The notes under the pieces are model-generated. The model did not search any database, was not told where the DNA came from, and worked only from the letters and a program-made list of their open reading frames with translations. The position numbers were made by a program, and so were the translations under genes. Of a stretch of 64,000 bases of DNA, positions 50,006-59,145 are shown piece after piece. Position 1 is the first letter of the stretch. Every line of letters starts with the position of its first letter. The stretch is from an uncultured Thermoguttaceae bacterium (GTDB taxonomy: Bacteria > Planctomycetota > Planctomycetia > Pirellulales > Thermoguttaceae), in contig CALKER010000006.1 of the NCBI GenBank assembly GCA_938084835.1, positions 124,001-188,000 on the forward strand. Direction: 5' to 3'.

Positions 50006-51250
50006 CAGGGAGCCACTCGTGCGACAAATGGAGGGTAGAGGTTAATCTTCTCTAATTGTTCCCGTTGTCCTCACAACTGGATTGCCCAGTTTTTCTATCC
50101 TTGTCATTTTCTATTTTTCTCAGAATTGCATAATTTCCGTGTGATTCGTCAGATTTAGCACCTTTTCATCGTAATCGTTCCACGTTGAAACCACCGGCTC
50201 CCAGCAGTTCGGTGCGCAGGTGTCTTTTATAGTTCTCCGCCGTCTGACTCCGGTCGACCGCACGGGGAGTCTTGGGCCAATCCACGTCGGAGCGTCCGTT
50301 GCAGATGGTGCACTATTACAGTCGCGGGCCACCCTTTGATGAAATTTGATGATAACGTTATTACTTCCTAAGCCTAAAGAGTAACTGCCCCCGATCCTAG
50401 CTCATCAGATGGGACAAAACCCCCATTTTGCAGGATTCTGTCCGGGCGATTGGAGTCAGGGCCCTGGGAAGGACTTTGGGGCTTGAGTTGCGTGTCTCGC
50501 AACTTGAGCTCCCCGCCTTAAAATTCAGTCATCCAACTCCGATCCGAAAGCGAGGCGATCGCAAAGGCTAATTACCGCCAAAAATTTTTTGCCTCAAACC
50601 GGAACGAGTCATCTAACAAGCTCTTGGTTATGAGTTTGTCCACCCAAATTATTGTATTGCCGATGGTTGCTCGGCCGAGTTGCAACCCTTTGCGCGGTGC
50701 TGGGGGAGATCCGGAGGACGGACCCAAGTTCTTTGCTCAGCATCTGAGCAGGTATCAAACCAAGTCCCAGCTATTAACTGGACAGAATTTGAATTAGCTG
50801 ACAATGTGCCAAGGATGGACTTTCGGCAAGGTTGCAGGTTGAAGGGGGAGGAACTGGGTAGCCCAAGTGCCCTATAATCTAGGTTCGAAGATTCACTGGT
50901 ATTTCGTCGCTGACTGCTGGATCCTGAACAGGGCCGGATGTTGAGAATGGTGGTGGGGGCTGTGAGAAGGCGACTTTACGTACTCCGACTTTAAGACATC
51001 GGTATCACGGGAAATTTTTTGTTCAAGTGGGGATGCGAACTTCAGCAACAGAATGGCATTGGGTAAGCTGAGCAGTTGCTTAAGGTGGACGATAGTTCTC
51101 TACTAATCTGGCGGGGTAAAAAACTAACGTGTCGAACAAGGGACGAAAATTTGGGTAGCGCATGCCGATCGCGAGAGCCGGAAACCGTTACTTCCCAAGG
51201 CTGTGTATGACCGTGGAACGTGGCCCTGGTCAGCCACGTAAATTATTGGA
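50006..51250. other. 1.2-kb gap between divergent queA and GT4 genes
   Basis: No gene recognised on either strand. It contains the long hairpin at 50478-50512 and presumably both promoters. Confidence 0.45.
50478..50512. other. 15-base-pair hairpin with five-base loop
   Basis: The arm 50478-50492 (GGGGCTTGAGTTGCG) pairs along its whole length with 50498-50512 when G-T pairs are allowed (three wobbles by my reading), around a TGTCT loop. There is no T-run on either side, so it is not a standard terminator. It is far from both flanking starts. Possible structured RNA or protein-binding site. Confidence 0.5.
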
Positions 51251-52456
51251 ATGAGACCTGAGCTCATCCGCGAATCAGGGCCGTGGCCCATCGTTTTATG
51301 CATCACCGAACTCGAGCCCGGGGGTGCCGAGAAGATTTGCGTGGAATTGGCCACCGGGGTAGACAAGAAATTATTTCGGCCCCACGTGATTGCCCTTCAG
51401 TCAGCACCTTCGCCAAACCGGTCTCAGCTAATCACACAGCTTTTGGCGCATGGGATCTATCCGCAGTTCTTAGGCGCCCGCCACTTTGCTCACTTTCCCC
51501 GAACGGTAGTTCGTTTATGGCGTCGAGTAAGACAGATTCGTCCTGTCGTGATGCAGGGTTTTCTATTCCATGCCAACTTTATAGGCCGGTTAGCAGCTCG
51601 GATCGGCCGGGTACCGGTAGTGTGTGCGGGTATCCGGGTGGCGGAAAGAAGTAAGCGGTGGCATTTATGGCCGGAATTGCTTCTTCGGGAGTTGACCGAC
51701 CGGTACATATGCGTGAGTCGTGCTGCGGCGGCCCATCTTATGGTCACCTGCGGGGTCCCCTCTGAAAAACTTGTGGTTATTCCAAACGGGATCGACGCGA
51801 AGGCATGTGACCGGGTCATTCCGGTGCGATGGAGCGACTGGGGGTTGCCGGCAAATGCTGACATAATTCTCTTCGCCGGGCGATTGGATTTTCAAAAAGG
51901 AGTCGATTTCCTCCTGAGAATCGCCCCAGAGCTGGTGGCTCCGCAAGAAAATATGGATCCTTATCTTGTTATTATCGGCGATGGACCTCTTGCTCGAGCG
52001 GTCGGTAGCGCGGTGGCTAGCTCAGAGCTCACAGGGCGAGTGCGTTACCTAGGATGGCAGAGAGAACCCCTTGCGTTCATTCGCGCTGCCAATGTCGTTG
52101 TTCTCCCCTCCCGGTGGGAGGGCATGCCCAATGTTGTGCTTGAAGCCATGGCATGTGGCCGGCCCGTTGTTGCGATGGACGTAGAAGGTGTGTCGGAGCT
52201 TCTGGGAGAGAACGTTTCTTTACAAACTGTGCCGTGGGCGGAAAGCCACCGCTTCCCGCGGCAAGTTCGCACGATATTGCAGAATCGCCAACTAGCTGAA
52301 GAGTTAGGCAGGAAAAATCGGGAGCGTGTTGAGAGGGAGTTCACCGTAAACAAAATGATCGCCTCCTACGAGTCGGTGTGGCTCGGCTGTCTGGCGCAGT
52401 GTGTTCGCTTTAGCAAAGCCATCACTTTGAAAGCTTCCCAGCAGACAGGGTGCTGA
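51251..52456 (+). CDS. GT4-type glycosyltransferase
   Basis: A 401-residue GT-B-fold glycosyltransferase. The N-terminal domain begins CITELEPGGAEKICVELA, the donor-loop pattern of GT4 enzymes. The C-terminal domain (from about 205) shows LFAGRLDFQKGVDFLLRIAPEL, VIIGDGPL, YLGWQREPLAFIRAANVVVLPSRWEGMPNVVLEAMACGRP, with the EX7E pair in the last part. It moves a sugar from a nucleotide-sugar donor onto an acceptor, most likely in surface polysaccharide or glycolipid synthesis. Donor and acceptor are unknown. It may work with the WecA-like and ligase genes 30 kb away, but it is not linked to them. The ribosome site is weak. Confidence 0.92.
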   Translation: MRPELIRESGPWPIVLCITELEPGGAEKICVELATGVDKKLFRPHVIALQSAPSPNRSQLITQLLAHGIYPQFLGARHFAHFPRTVVRLWRRVRQIRPVVMQGFLFHANFIGRLAARIGRVPVVCAGIRVAERSKRWHLWPELLLRELTDRYICVSRAAAAHLMVTCGVPSEKLVVIPNGIDAKACDRVIPVRWSDWGLPANADIILFAGRLDFQKGVDFLLRIAPELVAPQENMDPYLVIIGDGPLARAVGSAVASSELTGRVRYLGWQREPLAFIRAANVVVLPSRWEGMPNVVLEAMACGRPVVAMDVEGVSELLGENVSLQTVPWAESHRFPRQVRTILQNRQLAEELGRKNRERVEREFTVNKMIASYESVWLGCLAQCVRFSKAITLKASQQTGC

Positions 52457-52904
52457 GGGTTTCTCGAGCTTCTTCCTGCAAACTGGAACTTTGGCCTCAC
52501 TAACGCAAGTTTAATCCAATCTGTGTAGCGGAAGCCCGCGTGAGAGTTTCCCCCTCGCGGGCGGAGGCTGCTTGATGACGCGCTGCGACTACTGGATGGC
52601 GACGTCGTTTCCCCCTCGCGGGCGGAGGCTGCTTATTTTGTAGCGGGAGACTTGTCCCCCTGAAGAGCGGAGATCGCTTACCGTGTCTCGGGCATCTCAT
52701 GGATAAAAAAGCGGTTTCCACCTCGCGTGCAGAAATGGCTTAGGAGCGGCAAACTAGTTAACCAGTCACACCCTTGGACGGTCCTCCAATTAACAGAGGT
52801 TGCATAAATTTTGTTAACTTAATCGTCTTTGCCAAGGAAAGCTGGGCTGACCGGCAACGGCGATAACGGAATTAACGGCCGAAGCCTACGAATTAACGCC
52901 GGGG
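52457..52904. other. Gap holding the CRISPR-like repeats
   Basis: Between the GT4 stop and the small membrane gene on the other strand. The only feature is the repeat array at 52546-52741. Minus-strand frames here translate the repeats in different frames and are not genes. Confidence 0.5.
52546..52741. CRISPR. Decayed CRISPR-like mini-array: two identical and two degenerate 28-base repeats
   Basis: Repeat 1 (52546-52573) and repeat 2 (52607-52634) are identical 28-mers beginning GTTTCCCCCTCGCGGGC and ending GGCTGCTT, separated by a 33-base unique sequence. Repeat 3 (52652-52679) matches at about 20 of 28 positions and repeat 4 (52714-52741) at about 21 of 28, without gaps, counted by eye. 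Gaps are 33, 17 and 34 bases, so the middle spacer looks truncated. Each unit has a weak internal CCTC/GAGG dyad. A 28/33 geometry resembles type I-E or I-F arrays. No cas gene or leader is recognised in the window, so this is probably a relic. Orientation is unknown. Confidence 0.55.
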
Positions 52905-53255
52905 TTAAGAGGGTTGTCGGGGGCCGTTCACCGCGGATCGCCTCGAGGAGCGGGCGGTGGTCCCTCTCGGGCGAGGCATAAGAAAGGCCACAGCCAATAC
53001 CAACGGAAGCGCTATCAGAAACCACCGGGGGCGGAAGGCAAGCAAGTAAATAAGGATAGGGAGTGTCAGGAAAAACCACTCTGGTAGTTTTTCCAGCTGG
53101 GGGAAGGCCAGCCACAGGACGACTAAAAAGGGCCCCAGCCGAAACGCCGCCGCGCGAAGCGATTCGGTACGCCCTATGTCTGTTGGCCACAGCGAAAGCG
53201 CTGCTCCTAGCAGCAAAAGTGATATGCCGAGTATTCCGATCAGAAGTCTTCGCAT
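52905..53255 (-). CDS. Small multi-span membrane protein, unknown family
   Basis: A 116-residue protein from ATG 53255: MRRLLIGILGISLLLLGAALSLWP is a first membrane helix, LGPFLVVLWLAFPQLEKLPEWFFLTLPILIYLLAF gives a second and third, and WFLIALPLVLAVAFLMP a fourth, ending in a basic Arg/Ser-rich tail on the cytoplasmic side. I do not recognise a family. It ends the row of minus-strand HtrA-like genes, 223 bases after the last, so it may be a membrane partner of these proteins (inference). GGGGG is directly upstream of the ATG. The frame extends six residues to a TTG. Confidence 0.65.
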   Translation of the reverse strand: MRRLLIGILGISLLLLGAALSLWPTDIGRTESLRAAAFRLGPFLVVLWLAFPQLEKLPEWFFLTLPILIYLLAFRPRWFLIALPLVLAVAFLMPRPRGTTARSSRRSAVNGPRQPS

Positions 53256-53478
53256 ACCCCCGGTTCGGCTCAAATGTTCTTCAGATGGCTCTTCTCTTCG
53301 TTATTGCGGAAGATTTCTCTCCGGGAAAATTGCCTGCGGCTGGCAACTAGAGCAACCGATATCCGCATTTTCCTGTTAAGAAGTGCTACCGCCGATGTGC
53401 TACGAGCTTTGGGCAAGGCTCTGCGAAATGCCTTGCAGGCCGAGGCGAACGCTTGTAAGCCACCGCGGACTTGATCGG

Positions 53479-54645
53479 TTACGGTGGCGTAGCGGGTGAC
53501 TTTGGGCCTCTGAACACTCTCGCCAGTGGTTCGTGATCCGGGGCCAACTGCATCTGGACCTCGAAGATTTTTCCTTCTCTTTCTACTAAAACGGAGATCT
53601 CGTCTCCGCCATAGTGTTGGTGGACTACTTCATAAAAGTCGCTTGCGCGACGGATGGCTCGCCCTGCCGCTTGTACCAGCCTATCTTTTGGCTTCAAGCC
53701 GGCCAAGTCCGCAGGGGAGCGGGGATCGACACTTGCGATCACAGGGGTGGCCAACACAGGATTCTGATGCGCAAAGCTTACTCCACACTTTCCGGGGAAG
53801 AGGTCTCTTCCTTCCGCCAGTCGGGGCAGCACGTCCTGAATATCAGATAGGCGTACGGCGAAACCAATGCCGGAATCGTGCCATTCCACACCGGCAACCG
53901 GGTCTTTTCCGTCAGGCGAAAAAGGAACGATGACCCCGATTACTCTCCCATAGATGTCAATTAAAGGCCCCCCATAGTTGAGGGGGCTTGTGCGGGTGTC
54001 GGTCTGGATTCCCTTCCCCCATATCCTATTACGAGCGCTCAGGATGCCCACCCCCAAATGCGGCCGGTCGGAGATTGTCCATCCGATGGCAATAGTCCAC
54101 ATGCCCACCCTAAGTTCGGTGGGAGGGCAGGGCTCCGGAAGGAGCATCTCACAATTGCGATCGACTTTTACAAGAGTTACCATTCGGTTGAAGTCCCGCC
54201 CCAAGATTCGCCCGGGAGAAATCTGCCCGTCAGTAAACCGAACAATGAGCGCTTCGGGTTTTTCCACAAAAAAATAGGTACTTGTAACGATCCATCCCTG
54301 AGATGCCACCACCAAACCTGAAGCCACGGCTCCTCCGGGAAATGTCTCGCCCAGGAGTGTTTGTCCTCCCACCCATTCCAGCCGCACCACAGATCTGCTT
54401 GCCCGATCGGCGGCCGAGCGAAAGACCGCTTCTTCCAGACGGAGAAGTCGGCGGTAGGTGTGGCGGGCAAAAGGGGCTGTACCCTCTCCACTGGGAGCTT
54501 CTGCTGGCACAGCGCCGAGAATTGGCTCGGCACCGGCCGAGGCTTCAGGAGTCAACCCTCCTTGAAGGCGGGCGCACAGAATAAGGCAACCAATAGTTGC
54601 GGTCACCTTCACTGATGCCAAATTTCTAACTGTACCTAACCACAA
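53479..54645 (-). CDS. HtrA-like protein with lost catalytic triad, trypsin-like plus PDZ (probable pseudoprotease)
   Basis: A 388-residue exported protein with a trypsin-like domain (about 75-275) and one PDZ domain (about 285-375, with ATPVIASVDPRSPADLAGLKPKDRLVQAAGRAI). Aligned by eye to the active neighbour at 56260-58176, all three catalytic positions are replaced: the His position is Tyr124 (VTSTYFFVEK), the Asp position is Met155 (RMVTLVKV) and the Ser position is Tyr224 (SPLNYGGPLID). The GGPL and GRVIGV frame around it is kept, so the fold should be intact. It likely binds peptides or protease partners without cutting. The start is a TTG with CAGGAG nine bases upstream. It is the third HtrA-like gene in a row. 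Confidence 0.85.
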   Translation of the reverse strand: MWLGTVRNLASVKVTATIGCLILCARLQGGLTPEASAGAEPILGAVPAEAPSGEGTAPFARHTYRRLLRLEEAVFRSAADRASRSVVRLEWVGGQTLLGETFPGGAVASGLVVASQGWIVTSTYFFVEKPEALIVRFTDGQISPGRILGRDFNRMVTLVKVDRNCEMLLPEPCPPTELRVGMWTIAIGWTISDRPHLGVGILSARNRIWGKGIQTDTRTSPLNYGGPLIDIYGRVIGVIVPFSPDGKDPVAGVEWHDSGIGFAVRLSDIQDVLPRLAEGRDLFPGKCGVSFAHQNPVLATPVIASVDPRSPADLAGLKPKDRLVQAAGRAIRRASDFYEVVHQHYGGDEISVLVEREGKIFEVQMQLAPDHEPLARVFRGPKSPATPP

Positions 54646-54796
54646 CGCAAAGAACTCCTGTCTGCGGCTTCAGCCGGGCACGGGGAAGCGCCAGGCTTCA
54701 ACCGGGTTTTCCCGGGTGGGGACTGACCTTCTCGCATCGTTTGTGCTCAAACTGACTCCAAAACGCGGGCTGATTTAAATCGGGGAGTTTAGATAT

Positions 54797-55948
54797 TCAA
54801 TCGGGGAGTTTGCATTCCAACTCAATAAACTCATCCCCCCGCTGAATTCCCAGTTTCACACTCTGGCCGCGAGCCAAGGTGTGAAGATAATTTCGAAATT
54901 CCCGACATGTTCGCACTATTTGGCCATTGACGGTAACAATGAGGTCGTCGGCAAGTAGTGTGGCGCGATCCGCCCACGAGCCGGGAACGACCCAATCCAC
55001 AAAGGCCGGTATTTGGGGTACAAGTTCTGGCACTAAGTAGATGCCTAATTGTTCTGGCGTCAGTTGGGTTGCAGCTCTTTGTTGGGAAGCCGGTCGGGTG
55101 CTTTCGCTTGCCGTAAACGGTGGTGAATTGCGATCGGCAGACCCATAGCGGGCTAAGGTTGCTTGGACCCAGGAGGCCACGGTGGCCGCTGGAATCGCGT
55201 AGTGTGACCAAACTCGGGTACGCTGGTGAAGCACCGGCTTACCGATAAGGCCCACAAGTCTTCCTTCCAAATCGACCACGGCACCACCGGCCGTTCCCGG
55301 CGCGCTTGTTACAAAATCTAAAAAAAGCACCTGCCACTCGACAACTTTCCCCGCGATATCCCGTCGTCCTGTTAAAGAACCCCGACCGGAGATGATCCCT
55401 CGCTGAATGCTCACCGGTTCCTGGCCAACGGCAATTCCGAACGCATTGTGGAGCGCGTAAACCCACTGGCCCGGCGAGGGATCCGTCACGAGGTCCGAAA
55501 GGTCAAACCAAGCGGGCAATTCGCTGTCGATTTTGATTAAGGCCAGAGCGAGTTCCAGCTCCACGGCCACCACTTCCCCAAAAAATCGCCGACCGTCGGC
55601 CAGTGTCACCGTTACGGCCGGTTCAAGTAACACATGACTCCAACACGTAAGGACCCATCCATCCGGTGCCACAGCGATCCCGGTCTGGAAGGGTTCCAGC
55701 CCGAGGTAACCCCCGGCACCCACAAGCTTCACCACTTTGCTGAGCGCTTCGATTACCGGGTCAGACTGGATCTCGATTGGATTACTAAAACTTGCCTCCT
55801 GTGCTAGGGGATCGGGGCTTTCAGTAGCGAATCCTGAAAGAGAGACCGGGACAAATAGACTACTCGCAATGGCTCCTACAAGAACGTGCCAGAGCTTTCG
55901 TTGCGCATCGCGGAGAAGTGTGATAATCAGTATCATTGCCGCATTCAT
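54797..55948 (-). CDS. HtrA-like protein with mutated Asp and Ser, trypsin-like plus PDZ (probable pseudoprotease)
   Basis: About 383 residues, with an N-terminal hydrophobic export region (KLWHVLVGAIASSLFVPVSLSG). The trypsin-like domain has FQTGIAVAPDGWVLTCWSHVLLE, keeping a His (105) at the catalytic place. The Asp position reads Ala134 (ELALALIKI) and the nucleophile is Ala220 (APGTAGGAVVD where active enzymes have GNSGG). It should not cleave peptide bonds. The C-terminal PDZ domain (about 290-380) has WVVPGSWADRATLLADDLIVTVNGQIV. Its domain order matches the downstream paralogue but sequence identity is low. The start is uncertain: ATG 55948 or TTG 55987. It lies between the active HtrA-like gene and the third member on the same strand. 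Confidence 0.85.
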   Translation of the reverse strand: MNAAMILIITLLRDAQRKLWHVLVGAIASSLFVPVSLSGFATESPDPLAQEASFSNPIEIQSDPVIEALSKVVKLVGAGGYLGLEPFQTGIAVAPDGWVLTCWSHVLLEPAVTVTLADGRRFFGEVVAVELELALALIKIDSELPAWFDLSDLVTDPSPGQWVYALHNAFGIAVGQEPVSIQRGIISGRGSLTGRRDIAGKVVEWQVLFLDFVTSAPGTAGGAVVDLEGRLVGLIGKPVLHQRTRVWSHYAIPAATVASWVQATLARYGSADRNSPPFTASESTRPASQQRAATQLTPEQLGIYLVPELVPQIPAFVDWVVPGSWADRATLLADDLIVTVNGQIVRTCREFRNYLHTLARGQSVKLGIQRGDEFIELECKLPD

Positions 55949-56259
55949 CACACGGTTACGTTTCCTTAAATGCGGAAGTTTGTTCAAGCCGGCCGGAGGG
56001 GCTCTCCCCTGAATATGCCAAAAGCCTTATTTCGACTGTGCTGGGACCGATAAGGAGCAAATTTTTCTTGATAAAGCTCTCTTGAGCCGGTCCCGCTGAA
56101 GTTTGCTCCGCAGCGTCCCAGTAATCTGGCTAGCAAATCCCGGCGGCCCCGAAATTGGTGAATTTGCCTACCCTGAAATGCTCCTAAAGAATGTGCTCTG
56201 CCGGAGTCACATTTTCGCCGATGGATGCTATTTTAGGGGAGGTTTCCTTGTCTGAGACA

Positions 56260-58176
56260 TTACTCGACCTGCAATTCGGTGATGCGGAGATCTGCAAGTC
56301 TTTGCTCACCAACTTGGATAATGACTACTTTAGGCATCAGGGCCATTTTCCCCCGAATCGTTTGCGGGTGAAATGCTTCTAGGTGAAATTCCCAAGGATC
56401 CTCCCCGGCATGGAGATCTAATTCTACAGCCAGAATCAGCCCATCGTAAACAAGCCACCGGGTGCGAGCCACACCGAACGTGGCTTCGAGTACATCCACC
56501 AGAAGCTTTTCTCCACGGTAGGGAAGTGCTCCCCAATAAAAAAAATCACTGAAAACGGCCGGTCCCTCTGTTGACAGGCGATACCACATGAAAAGGCCAG
56601 CAAGTAGCCCGCGGATATCCGGCGGCATCAAAACTTCGGCAGCGGTGCTTTCCTCCGGGATCCATTGGTGATTTTGTCCACCAAGTTCGAGCCGGCATCC
56701 TACAGGGGTTAGCTCTAAGGAAAAACTTTCCCGAGCGTCCCATTTTCCCCGAATACGCCAACTACTTCCGGCAATGGGCAGTCCAGCTTTCTGCGAGCAC
56801 ACCGACCACACACGTCTTTGATGAAGGCGATTGAAATGAAAGTTCGCGAAACCTCGTCGTGGCTCATAATAAGGCCGAAGTTCTTCCGGGATTGACACTT
56901 CGGGCGAGGCCTCGGCCAATGATTCGGGCCAATCCTCCCCTCGGGGCGGAAAGGGTTGAAGCGGTAAGGCGTCCAATCGCTTGAGGAGCTCTGCCTCGGA
57001 GTGAAGTGGCTCTAGGCGAAGCATCACTTGATACTGCTGTTGCCCGCGCCGAAATACGGCCGGCACTTGCCAGCCTGGGGGAAAATTGGCCAAAACATTT
57101 TTGAAGTCGTTGGGATTGGTAATCATCCGACCGGCGAAGCTCAGGAGCTCATCATCCCGGCGAACACCGCGGCGCCAGGCGTCGGATCCTTCCAAGATGT
57201 CACTAACCACCGGGCGGCCTTCCACATCGGTTGCTATTCGGAAACTCACGGTCGCATGATCCACGATTCGGCCCCCATGAAGATGGGCCAGAAAATTCCG
57301 AATTTGGTGAACGGGCACGGCATATCCAACACCGACGTTGACGCGCCCCCGGCGGTCGAAAGAAGCCCGGCCATTAATCCCGATAAGGCGTCCTCCGAGA
57401 TCGAACATCGGTCCCCCGGAATTTCCCGGGTTGATTGAGGCGTCCGTTTGTAAACAGTCTGCATATTCCAACATCGTACCTGCGGGGTGCTGATATCGCC
57501 GCAGTCCGGATAAAATGCCCCAAGTGACCGTCGGCTGAAGATCGGTAGCCAGCATAAAGGGATTGCCCATGACCAAAACTTCGTCACCAACGGTTAGGCG
57601 ATCACTGTCTCCCCACTGAACACAGGGGAAATCATCTCGGCCAACAAGCTTTATTAACGCAATGTCCCCTACTGGGTCCCACCCGACAGTGATGGCGTCA
57701 TAAACCCGGCCGTCAGAAAGCCCAGCTTTCAAAGCGATTCCGCAAGGCTTAGCTACGTGGAAATTCGTAAGAGCAAAACCGTCGGGGGAGATGATCACCC
57801 CCGATCCGCCGCCATCTCCATGTGTGGAGAAAAGAGCCACAACCGTCGGTGAAACTTGTTCGATGATCCTGATGCGCTGCTCCTGGCGGGTTAACACTTC
57901 CTGAGATATGACCGGCGACGAACCATGCCAATGAGGTGGATCGGCGAGCGGCTGCGCGGAAATGCTTGGCTGAGCTTGCGCAGCTGTCGCGAATGTCCCG
58001 TGGCCGGTCGCAAAGTTCCACCGCAAGTTGCTGTCTACCCCCAAAATGGCCGCTAAAACCCCGATTAAGATGGCCAGATGGGAATCACCACAAGCATTCA
58101 ACGCCCATTTATCCTCCAACGGTAAACACCTCGGGAAAAATATCGTGGCTTGATGACGTGGGGGCCTGCTCTTCAT
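56260..58176 (-). CDS. HtrA/DegP-like serine protease with intact triad and extra C-terminal domain
   Basis: A 638-residue exported protease. After a signal anchor (HLAILIGVLAAILGV, about 33-47) the trypsin-like domain shows the full triad: His140 in TNFHVAK, Asp171 in GDIALIKL and Ser253 in NPGNSGGP. A PDZ domain follows (about 305-395, VVSDILEGSDAWRRGVRRDDELLSFAG). Then comes about 230 residues of a beta-rich domain of unknown family, with WRIRGKWDARESFSLELTPVG and FFYWGALPYRGEKLLVDVLEA. It should degrade or refold periplasmic proteins. It is first in a row of three HtrA-like genes. The ATG at 58176 has AGGTGG upstream; the frame extends to 58344 in poor-quality sequence. Confidence 0.9.
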   Translation of the reverse strand: MKSRPPRHQATIFFPRCLPLEDKWALNACGDSHLAILIGVLAAILGVDSNLRWNFATGHGTFATAAQAQPSISAQPLADPPHWHGSSPVISQEVLTRQEQRIRIIEQVSPTVVALFSTHGDGGGSGVIISPDGFALTNFHVAKPCGIALKAGLSDGRVYDAITVGWDPVGDIALIKLVGRDDFPCVQWGDSDRLTVGDEVLVMGNPFMLATDLQPTVTWGILSGLRRYQHPAGTMLEYADCLQTDASINPGNSGGPMFDLGGRLIGINGRASFDRRGRVNVGVGYAVPVHQIRNFLAHLHGGRIVDHATVSFRIATDVEGRPVVSDILEGSDAWRRGVRRDDELLSFAGRMITNPNDFKNVLANFPPGWQVPAVFRRGQQQYQVMLRLEPLHSEAELLKRLDALPLQPFPPRGEDWPESLAEASPEVSIPEELRPYYEPRRGFANFHFNRLHQRRVWSVCSQKAGLPIAGSSWRIRGKWDARESFSLELTPVGCRLELGGQNHQWIPEESTAAEVLMPPDIRGLLAGLFMWYRLSTEGPAVFSDFFYWGALPYRGEKLLVDVLEATFGVARTRWLVYDGLILAVELDLHAGEDPWEFHLEAFHPQTIRGKMALMPKVVIIQVGEQRLADLRITELQVE

Positions 58177-59145
58177 GATTCCACCTAAATCAGGGCCGGC
58201 AAGCTTACGCCCCGAAGCCGGATGCAGCAATGCCGCTGCAAATTTTGTTTGGGGTAAAGGATTCGGGTACGCAGTTTCCGGATGTGCCGAGCACGGTTTC
58301 CCTTCCGCTTTCTTCCTATCGATTTTTGGTTCCTCTGCTCTCATTGTCTCCGCTGGGACAGGGAAGTCTAGCTCGCCGCCGCGGAGCTTTTGGGACTTTG
58401 CGGAGGAATACCAAGTAGAAACTTGGCCGCAAAAAGCGAGTTCTTACGTCGGAGCACAACTTTCTGGTTGCTCTCCGATTACCCTCGGGAGGTAAATAAC
58501 GCCTGCCATGTGAGTTTGTCCGGTATGCTTATCGCGCGGGTGGCGAACGGGTGACTGACTCTCCTGGGCGGTAGGGCTGGAACGCACCACCCTTCAAGCC
58601 GGCGGCAGCCTTCTTGAGTAGCAAAACTTCCGGGGAACCAATATCATCGAGCAAACCTTCCTCCGGGCCTTGTTATTTCTTTGGTTGAGAAGCCCACCTT
58701 TGGTCGTCGCGGGTCACACCGAGTTCGGTCGAGGTGTTTCCGCGCGCAGTCGGTTATGGCGGGTCCCCAGGAATCGCAAAGGCATATCTGTCAATGGTTT
58801 CCGCGCGCAGTCGGCTAGGGGGCAGTCGAGCAACGAATGGCCGTGTACACAGCGGGATCACAGCCGATTATTTCGCCTCGGCCACAACCGTTTTAGGTGC
58901 GTCAGGAAGTTGGGGAATGAAGTGATGTAAAGAGTTAGCTCCGGCGAGAGAATGAATCTCGATGGGCACGGCCGATTGTTCTGCGACGACAAACGGCACC
59001 CGGGATCCGACTGTGAGCTGCCGGCGGTCGAAACATTTCCGGCTGCGCGGTACAATCAAGACATACCAATCGCCGCAAAGGCCAGTTCTACATTTCTGGG
59101 ACCTTATGGTTTGACTCGAGGCTGACGAATTACGGAGATACAAGC
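58177..59145. other. Gap upstream of the HtrA cluster and of the GYD gene
   Basis: Holds the 61-base-period repeat pair at 58736-58824. A minus-strand frame at 58868-59143 ends in 50 fairly protein-like residues (PFVVAEQSAVPIEIHSLAG) but starts at a TTG abutting the GYD gene and has no ribosome site. It may be a gene remnant; I do not call it. Confidence 0.45.
58736..58824. repeat. CRISPR-like repeat pair with 61-base period
   Basis: GTTTCCGCGCGCAGTCGG occurs at 58736-58753 and again at 58797-58814, exactly 61 bases apart. If units are 28 bases, the last ten positions are only partly alike and the sequence between is 33 unique bases. Period and the GTTTCC start match the array at 52546, but the repeat sequence is different. 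No third copy is clear on either side. Confidence 0.5.
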
